From Paenibacillus kobensis NBRC 15729 (GTDB lineage Bacteria > Bacillota > Bacilli > Paenibacillales > Paenibacillaceae), in NCBI RefSeq assembly GCF_004000825.1, contig NZ_BILZ01000001.1:62001-126000 (forward strand): a DNA stretch of 64,000 nt. Direction: 5' to 3'. A model generated the notes under the pieces. That model saw only the letters and a program-made list of their open reading frames with translations. It ran no database searches and was not told the DNA's origin. Every line of letters starts with the position of its first letter. Position 1 is the first letter of the stretch. Positions 49,930-59,946 of this stretch are shown piece after piece. The position numbers and the translations under genes were made by a program.

Positions 49930-50985
49930 ATGGAGAAGAGAAGAGGAAACTTGCAGAGGATCATACTGGCGTGGAGCATGATAGCGCTCCTTGGACTGCT
50001 TGCAGCCTGTGGAGATAATGACACTAGCAAGGAAGACGACGAGGGCGGCAAAGCAGCAGATCTGGTAAAGGTGAAGCTGCAGCTGAAGTGGGTACCGCAG
50101 GCCCAATTCGCCGGCTATTACTTAGCGCAGGACAAAGGCTATTACGCAGACGAGGGACTTGAAGTGAAAATCGTGCCTGGCGGACCGGATATCGTGCCAG
50201 AGCAGCAAGTAGCGAATGGCGCTGCGGATATCGGAGTTGATTGGGTCGCCAGCCTGCTGGCAAGCCAGGAGGCAGGGCTTCCGATCGTCGAAATTGCACA
50301 GGTGTATCAGCAAAGCGGTCTAGTGCTCGTGTCCAAGAAGTCAGCGGGAATCGCGACCCCTGCGGACCTTGCGGGCAAGAAAGTCGGCAACTGGATGGGC
50401 GGCAACGAGTTTGAGATACTCGCGCTGTTCGACAAGTATAAACTTGATCCGAACAAGGATCTCTCCTTCGTCAAACAGGGCTTTACGATGGACCAATTTC
50501 TGGGCGGGCAGCTGGATGCAGCATCCGCGATGACCTATAACGAATATCCGGTCGTGCTGGAGCAGGGCATTAAGGCAGAAGAGCTATCGATCATCGACAT
50601 GAATAAGGAAGGCGTTGCGATGTTGGAGGACAATTTGTTCGCGAACCAAGATTGGCTGGCAGCTAACAAGGAGACGGCGGTGAAATTTGTCCGTGCATCG
50701 CTTAAAGGCTGGAAGGATGCGATCGCAGATCCAGATGCGGCTGTCGACAGTGTCATGAAGGTCGCGGAGGAAGGATCAACGACGCGCGATCACCAAGTGA
50801 CAATGATGAAGGAGGTCGCCAAGCTCGTCGCACCGGAAGGCTTCGACCTTGCCAAGCTTGGCGTCATCGACGAAGCGAAATTTAAGCAAACGGCGGATAT
50901 CGCCCTGCAATTCGGCGTTATCAAGAAGCCGGCCGATCTTACCAAGGCCTATACAACAGAGATAGTTGAGATGGCGGGCAAGTAG
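49930..50985 (+). CDS. Substrate-binding lipoprotein, NMT1/THI5-like
   Basis: A 351-residue lipoprotein: signal peptide with lipobox LLAAC (Cys27), acidic linker, then KVKLQLKWVPQAQFAGYYLAQDKGYYADEGLEVKIVPGGPDIVPEQQVANGAADIGVDW, the NMT1/THI5-like periplasmic-binding fold that recognises pyrimidine-like and other small ligands. It completes the four-gene importer. GGGTAGGAG precedes the ATG. In thiamin and riboflavin systems (ThiY, RibY) the same fold binds pyrimidine precursors or flavin; here, pyrimidine bases are inferred from the neighbouring catabolic genes. Confidence 0.87.
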   Translation: MEKRRGNLQRIILAWSMIALLGLLAACGDNDTSKEDDEGGKAADLVKVKLQLKWVPQAQFAGYYLAQDKGYYADEGLEVKIVPGGPDIVPEQQVANGAADIGVDWVASLLASQEAGLPIVEIAQVYQQSGLVLVSKKSAGIATPADLAGKKVGNWMGGNEFEILALFDKYKLDPNKDLSFVKQGFTMDQFLGGQLDAASAMTYNEYPVVLEQGIKAEELSIIDMNKEGVAMLEDNLFANQDWLAANKETAVKFVRASLKGWKDAIADPDAAVDSVMKVAEEGSTTRDHQVTMMKEVAKLVAPEGFDLAKLGVIDEAKFKQTADIALQFGVIKKPADLTKAYTTEIVEMAGK

Positions 50986-51107
50986 GCGCTTTATCCGACA
51001 TAAGTTAAAGTAGACAACTAGCGCGATTCGGGAGAGGTGTCCTTTGTTAAACGTCAGAGGCGCCGCCCGGATCTGGCAAGAATGGGGATGCGAAAGGAGA
51101 GACTGCG

Positions 51108-52574
51108 ATGGCGCTGACCGAACAACCGGTGAAGCTGCGCAATATGATCGGAGGCGTATGGGTGGAATCCCGCGACTCGGTGTATGAGGATGTGTATAAT
51201 CCGGCGACAGGAGAGATCATCGCACAAGTGCCTTTGTCGACGGCGGACGAACTAGATGAGGCGGTGGCGGCGGCGGCGCGGGCGTTCGGAGAGTGGCGCA
51301 AGGTCGCCGCGCCGAAGCGAGCGCGCTATCTGTTCCGGTATCAGCAGCTTCTCTCTGAGCATATCGAAGAGCTCGCCGCTCTCATTACGAGAGAGAACGG
51401 CAAAAACTTGGAGGAGGCGCTCGGCGAGGTCCAACGGGGGATTGAATGCGTCGAATTTGCCGCAGGTGCGCCGACACTATTGATGGGAAGCCAGCTGCCG
51501 GACATCGCCTCGGGCATTGAATCCGGCATGTACCGCTATCCGCTCGGCGTAGTAGCAGGTATTACACCTTTTAATTTTCCGATGATGGTGCCGTGCTGGA
51601 TGTTCCCGCTTGCCATTGCCTGCGGCAACACGTTCGTGCTTAAACCATCTGAGCGTACCCCGCTGTTGGCAGGCCGATTGGCGGAGCTGTTCATTGAATC
51701 CGGCTTCCCGCCGGGAGTGCTCACTGTCGTGCATGGGGCGCATGCCGTCGTGAACGCGATACTGGAACATCCCGATGTACAGGCGATCTCCTTCGTTGGT
51801 TCTCAGCCCGTGGCGGAATATGTGTACAAGACCGGCACCTCACACGGCAAACGAGTGCAAGCGCTCGCAGGGGCCAAAAATCATTCCATCGTGCTCGCCG
51901 ATGCCGATCTGGACAATGCGGTACGCAATATTACGGCTGCCGCCTTCGGCTCCGCCGGAGAGCGTTGTATGGCCTGCTCGGTCGTAGCGGTAGTGAATGA
52001 AATTGCGGATACGCTTGTTGCGAAGCTGGTGGAAGCGGCCGACGTTATTACGATCGGGAACGGGCTGGAGGAGGGCGTATTCCTTGGGCCGGTCATCCGG
52101 GCGTCGAACAAGGCGCGAACGCTCCGTTATATCGAACTAGGTGTGGCGGAGCAGGCTGAGCTCGTTCGAGACGGCCGGCTTGATGCGGCAACGGCAGGGA
52201 ATGCAGGTTACTTCGTCGGGCCGACGATCTTCGATCGGGTGAAGCCGGGGATGACGATCTGGAATGATGAAATTTTCGCCCCTGTGCTTGCTGTTGTACG
52301 GGTGAAAAGTTTAGAGGAAGCCATCGCCATTGCCAATCAGTCGGTTTTCGCCAACGGTGCCTGTCTCTATACGGACAGCGCGCGAGCGATTCGCACCTTC
52401 CGGGAAGAGATCAACGCAGGGATGCTCGGCGTCAATCTCGGCGTCCCTGCTCCGATGGCGTTCTTCCCGTTCTCCGGATACAAACAATCCTTCTATGGCG
52501 ATCTGCATGCCAACGGCCGCGACGGCGTCGAATTTTATACGCGTAAGAAAATGATCACTGCCCGTTATTCCTAA
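51108..52574 (+). CDS. mmsA: CoA-acylating (methyl)malonate-semialdehyde dehydrogenase
   Basis: A 488-residue aldehyde dehydrogenase of the MmsA/IolA type: [67 protein letters not shown], the catalytic Cys in [17 protein letters not shown], and [37 protein letters not shown] is characteristic of CoA-dependent methylmalonate-semialdehyde dehydrogenases. In this operon it would convert malonate semialdehyde (from uracil) or methylmalonate semialdehyde (from thymine) to acetyl- or propionyl-CoA, the last step. Confidence 0.9.
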   Translation: MALTEQPVKLRNMIGGVWVESRDSVYEDVYNPATGEIIAQVPLSTADELDEAVAAAARAFGEWRKVAAPKRARYLFRYQQLLSEHIEELAALITRENGKNLEEALGEVQRGIECVEFAAGAPTLLMGSQLPDIASGIESGMYRYPLGVVAGITPFNFPMMVPCWMFPLAIACGNTFVLKPSERTPLLAGRLAELFIESGFPPGVLTVVHGAHAVVNAILEHPDVQAISFVGSQPVAEYVYKTGTSHGKRVQALAGAKNHSIVLADADLDNAVRNITAAAFGSAGERCMACSVVAVVNEIADTLVAKLVEAADVITIGNGLEEGVFLGPVIRASNKARTLRYIELGVAEQAELVRDGRLDAATAGNAGYFVGPTIFDRVKPGMTIWNDEIFAPVLAVVRVKSLEEAIAIANQSVFANGACLYTDSARAIRTFREEINAGMLGVNLGVPAPMAFFPFSGYKQSFYGDLHANGRDGVEFYTRKKMITARYS

Positions 52575-52595
52575 CCGCAGAGGAGCTGAGCCGTT

Positions 52596-53960
52596 ATGCC
52601 CGGCGTAGATGATACCGATACGAAGGCGCTGGCCGATAAAGACCGCCAGTATTTGTGGCACAGCATGTCTCCCTACAGCGAGCATGACCGGCCGATGATT
52701 GTAACAGAAGCACAAGGGGCTTGGATTACGGACAGCGAGGGCAATCGGTACCTCGATGGGATGTCCGGCCTGTGGTGCGTCAATGTCGGCTACGGTCGGC
52801 GGGAGCTGGCGGAGGCGGCTTATCAGCAGCTCGCTACGCTGCCCTATTATCCGCTGACCCAGAGCCATCGGCCGGCAATTGAACTAGCGGAGAAGCTCAG
52901 CGAATGGCTCGAAGGCGAATACGTGGTGTTCTTCTCCAACAGCGGCTCGGAAGCGAATGAGGTCGCCTTCAAAATCGCCCGACAATACCAGGAGCAGATT
53001 GGCGAGCACAACCGCTTTAAGTTCATTTCGCGCTACCGTGCTTATCACGGCAGCTCGCTCGGCGCGTTGGCGGCGACCGGTCAGGCGCAGCGCAAATACA
53101 AGTATGAACCGCTGGCCAGCGGTTTCCTGCATGTCTCTCCTCCGGACAGCTACCGCCGCCCGGAGGGCATTAGCATAGAAGCATTCAACCGGCAATGTGC
53201 CGACGAGATTGAGCGGACGATCGTATGGGAAGGGAAGGAATCGATCGCTGGTGTCATTATGGAGCCGGCCATAACGGGCGGCGGCGTCATCGTTCCGGAC
53301 GATGCTTACCTGCCGCGCGTCGAGGCCATTTGCCGCAAACACGGCGTGCTGCTCATCATCGACGAGGTCATCTGCGGCTTCGGACGATCCGGTTATAAGT
53401 TCGGGCATCAGAATTATGGCGTGAAGCCGGATATTATTACAATGGCTAAAGGACTGACGAGCGGCTATTTGCCGCTGGCAGCAACGGCTGTGCGCAAGGA
53501 GATTTATGAAGCGTTCAAGGACCCTGAAATGTATAGCCATCTGCGCCATGTGAACACCTTCGGCGGCAATCCAGCGGGGTGCGCGCTGGCTTTGGCCAAC
53601 CTGAAGCTGATGGAGCGAGAACGTCTGGTGGAGCGAAGCTTCGAGCTCGGTGCGCGGCTTCGAAATGCGTTGGAGCCTTTGCGAAGCCATCCGCTCGTCG
53701 GAGACATCCGAAGCTTCGGCTTCCTGCTTGGCATAGAACTGGTTGCTGATCAAGGGACGAAGGAGCCGGCAGGGGTCGATATCGTGAAGCGAATTATCGG
53801 CGCCTGCAAGCGTTCGGGTCTCATCATTGGCAAGAATGGCGACACGGTAGCTGGCTTCAACAATGTGCTCACGATCAGCCCTCCGCTGTCGTGTACCGAT
53901 AACGATGCAGCGTTCATCGTGGAGACGATCATGCAGGTGATGGCGCACGAAGCTGGATAG
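52596..53960 (+). CDS. Omega-amino acid (beta-alanine) transaminase, class III
   Basis: A 454-residue class-III aminotransferase: DSEGNRYLDGMSGLWCVNVGYGRREL, FFSNSGSEANEVAFKIARQY, RYRAYHGSSLGALAATGQ, LLIIDEVICGFGRSGYKFG and the PLP lysine in IITMAKGLTSGYLPLAA. W-S-type openings (LWHSMSPYSEHD) match omega-amino acid:pyruvate aminotransferases. It would convert beta-alanine or 3-aminoisobutyrate, released from the pyrimidine ring, into the semialdehyde used by the dehydrogenase before it. Confidence 0.88.
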   Translation: MPGVDDTDTKALADKDRQYLWHSMSPYSEHDRPMIVTEAQGAWITDSEGNRYLDGMSGLWCVNVGYGRRELAEAAYQQLATLPYYPLTQSHRPAIELAEKLSEWLEGEYVVFFSNSGSEANEVAFKIARQYQEQIGEHNRFKFISRYRAYHGSSLGALAATGQAQRKYKYEPLASGFLHVSPPDSYRRPEGISIEAFNRQCADEIERTIVWEGKESIAGVIMEPAITGGGVIVPDDAYLPRVEAICRKHGVLLIIDEVICGFGRSGYKFGHQNYGVKPDIITMAKGLTSGYLPLAATAVRKEIYEAFKDPEMYSHLRHVNTFGGNPAGCALALANLKLMERERLVERSFELGARLRNALEPLRSHPLVGDIRSFGFLLGIELVADQGTKEPAGVDIVKRIIGACKRSGLIIGKNGDTVAGFNNVLTISPPLSCTDNDAAFIVETIMQVMAHEAG

Positions 53961-54028
53961 ATGAATCTCTTCGTGTCAATGTCATTATGCGAATAGAATC
54001 GAGCCAATTTAGGTTGGGAGGGATAGGT

Positions 54029-55303
54029 GTGGAAGCACTCATGATTCATTCTCAGCGCATGGAAGCACGGATTATGGCACTTGCCGAGATTGGGAAAATC
54101 AGCGAAACCGGTGTGCGCAGGCTGGCGCTTTCCCCGGAAGATTTGCAGGCGGTTCTGCTTGTGAAAGGATGGATGGAGGAGGCCGGCCTTACGGCCCGGA
54201 TCGATGCATTCGGTAATTTGATCGGCCGCTTCGAGGGTGCTGACCCAGCTGCGCCGGCAGTCATGATGGGCTCGCATATCGACACGCAGCCCTATGCCGG
54301 CCGCTTCGACGGCATCATTGGCGTTATCGGAGCGCTTGAGGCATTTCAGACGATGCGCGAGCAGGGAATAACGCCTGCTGTTCCCATTGAGGTAGCAGCC
54401 TTTTGCGATGAAGAGGGCTGTCGGTTTAATAAGGGGCTGTTCGGCGTTCGCGGAATACTGAATCAGCTGGAGGAAGGGGAATTAGCTCGCACGGACAAGG
54501 AAGGAATCACTCGGCTGGAGGCACTGATCGCCTTCGGCGGCGATCCCGCCCGATTCGCGGAGTCGGTCTACCCACCGGGCAAGGTAGGCGCATTCTTGGA
54601 GCTGCATATCGAGCAGGGCCCGGTCCTGGAAGCGCTCGGCGCGCCAGTGGGACTTGTGACGGGAATCGCAGGTCCGATCTGGTGGACGGTCGATCTCTAC
54701 GGCTTCGCCGGTCATGCCGGATCGGTGCCGATGCCGATGCGCCGGGATGCGCTTGCCGGGGCGGCACGGATTATTACGGGTCTGCAACAATTGGCTAGCC
54801 GTGACCCGCAGGCGCCAACGGTCGGAACGGTCGGTTCCTTGCAGGTTTTTCCGGATTCACGGAATATAATCCCCGAGCATGTACGCTTCACCATCGACCT
54901 GCGCGATATCGATCTCGCCCGGCGTGACAGACTGGAGCGAGAGCTGCGGCTGCTTATCGATGAAGCAGCGGATGATAATGGGCTCACGTACGAGATTCGA
55001 GTGGATACGAACAGCGAGCCGCGATATTGCGCTGAGCGGATAAAAAGCGCCATTCGCGATTCGGCCGCCGAACTTGCGCTGACGCTGCCAGAGCTGATGA
55101 GCGGCCCATTCCACGATTCGCTGGCGATGTCCAACTACTGCGATTACGGGATGATATTCGTCCGATGTCGTGAAGGGATTAGCCACAATCCGAAGGAGTT
55201 CTCCTCGCAGGCAGATATCGCGCTTGGCTGCGAGCTGCTGTACCGGACCGTTCTGCGGCTATGCTCGGCAGGCTCTCCAGCTGCGCTTAACGACTCCGCT
55301 TGA
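54029..55303 (+). CDS. N-carbamoyl-beta-alanine amidohydrolase (ureidopropionase, M20 family)
   Basis: A 424-residue zinc hydrolase of the HyuC/AmaB group: RLALSPEDL, metal ligands in MMGSHIDTQPYAGRFDGIIGVIGALEAF, FCDEEGCRFNKGLFGVRG, ELHIEQGPVLE, the dimer-domain GFAGHAGSVPMPMRRDAL, and GPFHDSLAMSNYCDYGMIFVRCREGISHNPKEF. It removes carbamate from N-carbamoyl-beta-alanine or the methyl homologue. GTG 54029 follows GGGAGGG; an ATG is four codons in, and the frame opens 14 codons earlier without a site. Confidence 0.87.
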   Translation: MEALMIHSQRMEARIMALAEIGKISETGVRRLALSPEDLQAVLLVKGWMEEAGLTARIDAFGNLIGRFEGADPAAPAVMMGSHIDTQPYAGRFDGIIGVIGALEAFQTMREQGITPAVPIEVAAFCDEEGCRFNKGLFGVRGILNQLEEGELARTDKEGITRLEALIAFGGDPARFAESVYPPGKVGAFLELHIEQGPVLEALGAPVGLVTGIAGPIWWTVDLYGFAGHAGSVPMPMRRDALAGAARIITGLQQLASRDPQAPTVGTVGSLQVFPDSRNIIPEHVRFTIDLRDIDLARRDRLERELRLLIDEAADDNGLTYEIRVDTNSEPRYCAERIKSAIRDSAAELALTLPELMSGPFHDSLAMSNYCDYGMIFVRCREGISHNPKEFSSQADIALGCELLYRTVLRLCSAGSPAALNDSA

Positions 55304-55341
55304 CCAACGCGGCTACATATCCGTATGGGAGGGATCAATGG

Positions 55342-56766
55342 ATGGAACGACGAACTTCGAATGGCATGCTGGACCCAGAGCTGATCGCCCGTAATTTTGC
55401 AGAGGTTGAATGTGGATTGACGCACAAAGCCGCAATCGAGGAGTCGAACCGCTGTCTGTATTGCTACGATGCGCCTTGCATCCGCGCTTGCCCAACGGGC
55501 ATTAACATCCCTTCCTTCATTAAACGGATTGCAACCGACAATCTCAAAGGAGCGGCAACTACGATTATGGACGCCAATCCGGTTGGCGCCACCTGCGCGC
55601 GCGTCTGTCCAACCGAGGTGCTGTGCGAAGGCGCGTGCGTGCTGAATCATGCTTCCACACCGATCATGATCGGCAAGCTGCAGAGATATGCGACGGATTG
55701 GGCGATTGCAGATGGCCGCCCGCTGTTTCAACCTGGCGCAGCGAACGGCCGCCGCGTCGCGGTCATCGGCGGCGGCCCAGCCGGGCTGTCCGCGGCCAGA
55801 GAGCTGGCGCGAGACGGCTTCGCCGTAACGGTCTATGAGGCGAAACCGCTGGCGGGAGGACTGGATACGCACGGCATCGTCTCGTTCAGACTGCCGCAGT
55901 CGATCTCTTTATGGGAGGTCGAGCAGGTCGCAAGACTTGGCGTCGATATCCGAACCAGCGTGAAGGTCGGAGATGACCTCCCGGTGGAGCAACTGCTGCA
56001 GCAATACGATGTCGTCGTACTCTCTGCTGGGATGGGCGATGTGCCTCCTCTTGGTATTGAGGGCGAGCAGCTGGAAGGGGTATACGACGCAATCCGTCTT
56101 GTCGAGTCCACCAAATCGGACACGCATTCCTATCCGGAACTGGCAGGAGCGCGCGTTGCCGTCATCGGCGCGGGCAACACAGCCATTGATGCGGCCACCT
56201 GTTCGGTCCGGCTCGGCGCGGAGCACGTCCGGATTGTGTATAGGCGGACGAAGGCAGAGATGACGGCCTATGCGTTCGAATTTGAATTCGCCAAGCAGGA
56301 TGGCATTGAATTCAACTGGCTGACCAATCCAGTGCGAATCATTGGCGATGAACAAGGCCGGGTCACGCATTTGGAATGTGTGCGGATGCAGCTGTCCGAA
56401 GCAGGTACAGATGGCCGCAGGATGCCGATTCCAATCGAAGGATCAGAGTTCCGTATTCCTGTCGATGCGGTCGTGACAGCGATTGGCCAGAAACGGCGTG
56501 TTGCACTGATTGAGAAGCTCGGCTTGACGCATGATCGAGGGGTAGTGACCATTGACCGCTCAACCTTTCGAACGAGCAATCCGAAGGTTTACGCTTGTGG
56601 AGATATTGTGTTCGGAGCCGGTCAAGGCGAAGCGATGGTCGTCTCTGCAGCTGAGCAGGGCAAGCGTACGGCGCAGGCCATCTCTCTCTTCTTCACGCAA
56701 TTGCTGGATTCAGAAGCGGAAGCGGCGGCTGATGTGGTCGAAGTGCACGAGGATGCGGCGATGTAG
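55342..56766 (+). CDS. preT: Dihydropyrimidine dehydrogenase, NAD(P)H-binding subunit (PreT)
   Basis: A 474-residue flavoprotein homologous to the N-terminal half of mammalian DPD and to PreT. Two cysteine clusters (CLYCYDAPCIRACPTGINIPSFI and CARVCPTEVLCEGACVL) bind 4Fe-4S centres; VAVIGGGPAGLSAARELARDGFAVTVYEAKPLAGG binds FAD; VAVIGAGNTAIDAATCSVRLGAEHVRIVYRR binds NAD(P); and ACGDIVFGAGQGEAMVVSAAEQGKRTA closes the FAD fold. ATG 55342 has GGGAGGG upstream. With PreA it reduces uracil and thymine to dihydropyrimidines. Confidence 0.9.
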   Translation: MERRTSNGMLDPELIARNFAEVECGLTHKAAIEESNRCLYCYDAPCIRACPTGINIPSFIKRIATDNLKGAATTIMDANPVGATCARVCPTEVLCEGACVLNHASTPIMIGKLQRYATDWAIADGRPLFQPGAANGRRVAVIGGGPAGLSAARELARDGFAVTVYEAKPLAGGLDTHGIVSFRLPQSISLWEVEQVARLGVDIRTSVKVGDDLPVEQLLQQYDVVVLSAGMGDVPPLGIEGEQLEGVYDAIRLVESTKSDTHSYPELAGARVAVIGAGNTAIDAATCSVRLGAEHVRIVYRRTKAEMTAYAFEFEFAKQDGIEFNWLTNPVRIIGDEQGRVTHLECVRMQLSEAGTDGRRMPIPIEGSEFRIPVDAVVTAIGQKRRVALIEKLGLTHDRGVVTIDRSTFRTSNPKVYACGDIVFGAGQGEAMVVSAAEQGKRTAQAISLFFTQLLDSEAEAAADVVEVHEDAAM

Positions 56767-56823
56767 GCAGACTTTACCTAGATCAAGCTTCTTTCTGAAT
56801 AAGAAAGCAAAGGGGTTGGAAGC

Positions 56824-58110
56824 ATGGCTGACTTACGCGTTAGCTTAGCAGGCATTGAAGCGCCGAATCCGTTCTGGTTGGCTTCTGCCCCGCCGACCAA
56901 CACCGGCTATCAGGTGCAGCGCGCTTTCGAGGCAGGGTGGGGCGGCGCCGTATGGAAGACACTCGGAGAACCGATCATCAATACCTCCTCGCGATTCGCG
57001 GCGGTGCACTTCGGCGGACAGCGCGTCGCTGGCTTTAACAATATCGAATTAATTACCGACCGGCCTCTGGAGGTCAACCTGAAAGAAATTTATGAAACGA
57101 AGAAGAAATTTCCGAACCATGCGCTTGTTGTATCCTTGATGGTCGAGCCTAAGCGGGAGAAGTGGCATGAGATCGTCAAGCGGGTGGAGGATGTCGGAGT
57201 CGACGGGCTGGAGCTCAATTTCGGTTGTCCGCATGGAATGGCGGAACGGGGAATGGGCTCAGCCTCGGGCCAGCAGCCCGATCTGGTGGAGATGCAGACG
57301 ATGTGGGCGAAGGAGGCAGCAAGTACGCCGGTCATCGTTAAGCTGACGCCGAATATTACAGACATCACGGTGACCGCCCGTCATGCCGTATTGGGAGGCG
57401 CAGATGCGATCAGCATGATTAACACGATCAACTCGCTGGCCGGGGTCGATCTGGACTCGTGGCAGACCATTCCCCATGTTGCGGGTAAAGGCGCGCATGG
57501 CGGTTACTGCGGACCTGCGGTGAAACCAATTGCGCTCAATATGGTCGCGGAATGCGCCCGTCATTCGGATATCGGCGTTCCCATCTCCGGAATTGGCGGT
57601 ATTGCGACCTGGCAGGATGCCGCAGAGTTCATGTTGATGGGAGCCAGCGCGGTACAAATATGCACGGCAGCGATGCACCACGGCTTCCGAATTGTGGAGG
57701 AAATGATCGATGGACTGAATCATTACTTGGACAATAAGGGGATTGCCTCTGTAAAGGAACTGGTCGGCAAGGCGGTTCCGCGCTACTCCAAATGGGGCGA
57801 CCTGGATCTAAATTACCGCGTTGTGGCTCGCATTAATACGGAGACGTGCATCAACTGCAACAAGTGCTATATCGCCTGCGAGGATACGTCGCATCAGTGC
57901 ATTGATCGACTGACGAGTGAGAGCGGCCCTTATCTGCAGGTGCGCGAAGAGGATTGCGTCGGCTGTAACTTGTGTTCGATCGTTTGTCCGGTTGATGGCG
58001 CAATTGAGATGGTTGAGGCGGAACCGGCCGGAGCGCCTATGAGCTGGAATGATCGAATGCGTACGATGGCGAATCTGAATGCCGGCAAAGCGGGAATGGA
58101 GGCGAGGTAA
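56824..58110 (+). CDS. preA: Dihydropyrimidine dehydrogenase, catalytic subunit (PreA)
   Basis: A 428-residue protein with a dihydroorotate-dehydrogenase-like FMN barrel (FWLASAPPTNTGYQVQRAFEAGWGGAVWKT, LELNFGCPHGMAERGMGSASGQ, VKLTPNITDI, GYCGPAVKPIALNMV, GIGGIATWQDAAEFMLMGASAVQICTA) and a C-terminal two-cluster ferredoxin domain (CINCNKCYIACEDTSHQC and CVGCNLCSIVCPVDGAI). This is the pyrimidine-reducing half of the PreTA enzyme, with electrons delivered by PreT. AAAGGGGTTGGAAGC precedes the ATG. Confidence 0.92.
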   Translation: MADLRVSLAGIEAPNPFWLASAPPTNTGYQVQRAFEAGWGGAVWKTLGEPIINTSSRFAAVHFGGQRVAGFNNIELITDRPLEVNLKEIYETKKKFPNHALVVSLMVEPKREKWHEIVKRVEDVGVDGLELNFGCPHGMAERGMGSASGQQPDLVEMQTMWAKEAASTPVIVKLTPNITDITVTARHAVLGGADAISMINTINSLAGVDLDSWQTIPHVAGKGAHGGYCGPAVKPIALNMVAECARHSDIGVPISGIGGIATWQDAAEFMLMGASAVQICTAAMHHGFRIVEEMIDGLNHYLDNKGIASVKELVGKAVPRYSKWGDLDLNYRVVARINTETCINCNKCYIACEDTSHQCIDRLTSESGPYLQVREEDCVGCNLCSIVCPVDGAIEMVEAEPAGAPMSWNDRMRTMANLNAGKAGMEAR

Positions 58111-58113
58111 GCG

Positions 58114-59547
58114 ATGAGGAAGCTGATAAAGAACGGTACGGTCGTCACTGCAACGGACAGCTACAAAGGCGATATTCTGATCGAGAATGGCATCATTGCC
58201 AGCATCGGTGCCGAACTTTCGGATGATGACGCTGAAGTAATCGATGCTGACGGCTGCTATTTGTTCCCTGGCGGCGTTGATCCGCACACGCATTTGGATA
58301 TGCCGTTCGGCGGCACCGTGACGCGGGATGACTTCGAGAGCGGTACGATCGCTGCGGCGTTCGGCGGCACGACGACGATCATCGATTTTTGTCTTACAAC
58401 CAAGGGCGTGCCGCTGAACGAATCCGTGGCGGCGTGGCACGCCAAGGCTTCCGGCAAAGCCGTGATCGATTATGGCTTTCATCTTATGGTCGGCGAAGTG
58501 AACGACAATGTGCTGCTGGAGCTGCCGCAAATCATAGAAGAAGAAGGCATCACCTCGCTCAAGGTGTTCATGGCGTACAAGAATGTGCTTCAGGCGGATG
58601 ACGGCACCCTGCTTCGCACGCTTCAGCTTGCGCGCCAGCAAGGTGCGCTGGTCATGGTACACGCTGAGAACGGCGATGTGATTGCCTATCTGATCGACAA
58701 AGCGCTGGAGGAAGGCAACACCGATCCGATCTATCACGCGCTCACGCGCCCGTCCGTACTGGAAGGCGAGGCGACGGGACGAGCGGTCAGCTTGACAGAG
58801 CTGGCGGATTCACAGCTCTATGTCGTCCATGTCACTTGCGCTGAGGCGGTAGAGAAGATTGCGGAAGCCAGGCGCAGAGGCTTACGGGTATATGGTGAGA
58901 CATGCCCGCAATATTTGACACTGGATGTGTCTTATCTAGAGAGGCCGAACTTCGAAGGAGCGAAGTACGTCTGGTCTCCTCCATTGCGGGAGAAGCGTCA
59001 TCAGGCCGTCCTGTGGGATGCGCTGTGGAACGGCTCGCTGCAAGCCGTAGGGTCGGATCAGTGTTCATTCGACTTCAAAGGGCAGAAGGAACTGGGACTT
59101 GGCGATTTCTCCAAAATCCCCAACGGCGGACCGACGATTGAAGACCGGTTCAGTCTGCTCTACTCGGAGGGCGTAGCGAAGGGACGCTTAACCGTGAACC
59201 AATTCGTCGACATCATATCGACCACCAGTGCGAAGCTCTTCGGGCTGTTCCCGAAGAAAGGGACGATCGCCGTCGGCAGCGACGCAGACCTTGTCATCTT
59301 CGATCCGTACGCGCAGCGTACAATATCCGCGGAGACGCATCATATGCGGGTAGACTATAACGCATTCGAGGGAATGGTCGTAACCGGAGAGCCAGTGACG
59401 GTGCTTGTGCGTGGCGAATTCGTCGTCCGTGACAAACAATTCGTAGGCACACCGGGCAGCGGGCAGTACTTGCGGCGCAGCCGATTCGGCCAAACCGCGA
59501 ACGTTCCGCCGAAAGCGGCGGAGACGACAGGGAGTGTTGGCCCATGA
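58114..59547 (+). CDS. hydA: Dihydropyrimidinase
   Basis: A 477-residue amidohydrolase: FPGGVDPHTHLDMPFGG supplies the first two zinc-binding His (58 and 60), Lys150 in SLKVFMAYKN is the carboxylated bridging lysine, and MVHAENGDVIAYLID, YVVHVTCAEAVEKI and VGSDQCSF follow. It opens dihydrouracil or dihydrothymine to the N-carbamoyl amino acid, the step between PreTA and the ureidopropionase. It follows PreA by 3 bp. With this gene the reductive route from pyrimidine base to acyl-CoA is complete in one operon. Confidence 0.92.
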   Translation: MRKLIKNGTVVTATDSYKGDILIENGIIASIGAELSDDDAEVIDADGCYLFPGGVDPHTHLDMPFGGTVTRDDFESGTIAAAFGGTTTIIDFCLTTKGVPLNESVAAWHAKASGKAVIDYGFHLMVGEVNDNVLLELPQIIEEEGITSLKVFMAYKNVLQADDGTLLRTLQLARQQGALVMVHAENGDVIAYLIDKALEEGNTDPIYHALTRPSVLEGEATGRAVSLTELADSQLYVVHVTCAEAVEKIAEARRRGLRVYGETCPQYLTLDVSYLERPNFEGAKYVWSPPLREKRHQAVLWDALWNGSLQAVGSDQCSFDFKGQKELGLGDFSKIPNGGPTIEDRFSLLYSEGVAKGRLTVNQFVDIISTTSAKLFGLFPKKGTIAVGSDADLVIFDPYAQRTISAETHHMRVDYNAFEGMVVTGEPVTVLVRGEFVVRDKQFVGTPGSGQYLRRSRFGQTANVPPKAAETTGSVGP

Positions 59548-59771
59548 GCGCGTACGCAGCGTTCCTCGAAGAGAAGCGTGCGATTGACCAAACGCTGATC
59601 GATGGTTATCGGATCGTGGGCATCAGCGAGGATTTGGATGGCTCGGCTGTAACTTTCACACGCGGCGATACGGCCGATACGGTCGAGCAAGCCCGGCTGC
59701 AACTGTTGACAGCGGATGCGCGCAAGTATGTGGTGACGCTGCTGATAACTCAGATGAATAGGACTGGATAA
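59544..59771 (+). CDS. Small unknown protein at the end of the pyrimidine operon
   Basis: A 75-residue protein whose ATG overlaps the dihydropyrimidinase stop by 4 bp, so it is translationally coupled and probably part of the pathway's expression unit. The sequence (SAYAAFLEEKRAIDQTLIDGYRIVGISEDLDGSAVTFTRGDTADTVEQARLQLLTADARKYVVTLLITQ) looks like a small alpha/beta fold. I do not recognise it. It could be a ligand-binding or enzyme-modulating protein; there is no catalytic motif. Confidence 0.6.
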   Translation: MSAYAAFLEEKRAIDQTLIDGYRIVGISEDLDGSAVTFTRGDTADTVEQARLQLLTADARKYVVTLLITQMNRTG

Positions 59772-59894
59772 ACAACACAAAAAGCAGTACGCAAGATGTC
59801 TAGTGGCTACAAATGCGGCATAGTTGCGAGGTGTTTTATTTAAACGATAGAAGTTCTTATCCGATGTCAGATGACAAATATATTATCCGAATGA

Positions 59895-59922
59895 AGTCCG
59901 CTTTAAAGTGCGGGCTTTTTTG
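59895..59922 (+). terminator. Rho-independent terminator of the pyrimidine operon
   Basis: AAGTCCGCTTT and AAAGTGCGGGCTT pair, followed by TTTTTTGG. Same family as the copies at 4911, 30024 and 38184, with a different loop. Confidence 0.75.
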
Positions 59923-59946
59923 GATTAGGTTAGATTGTTGTAGGTT

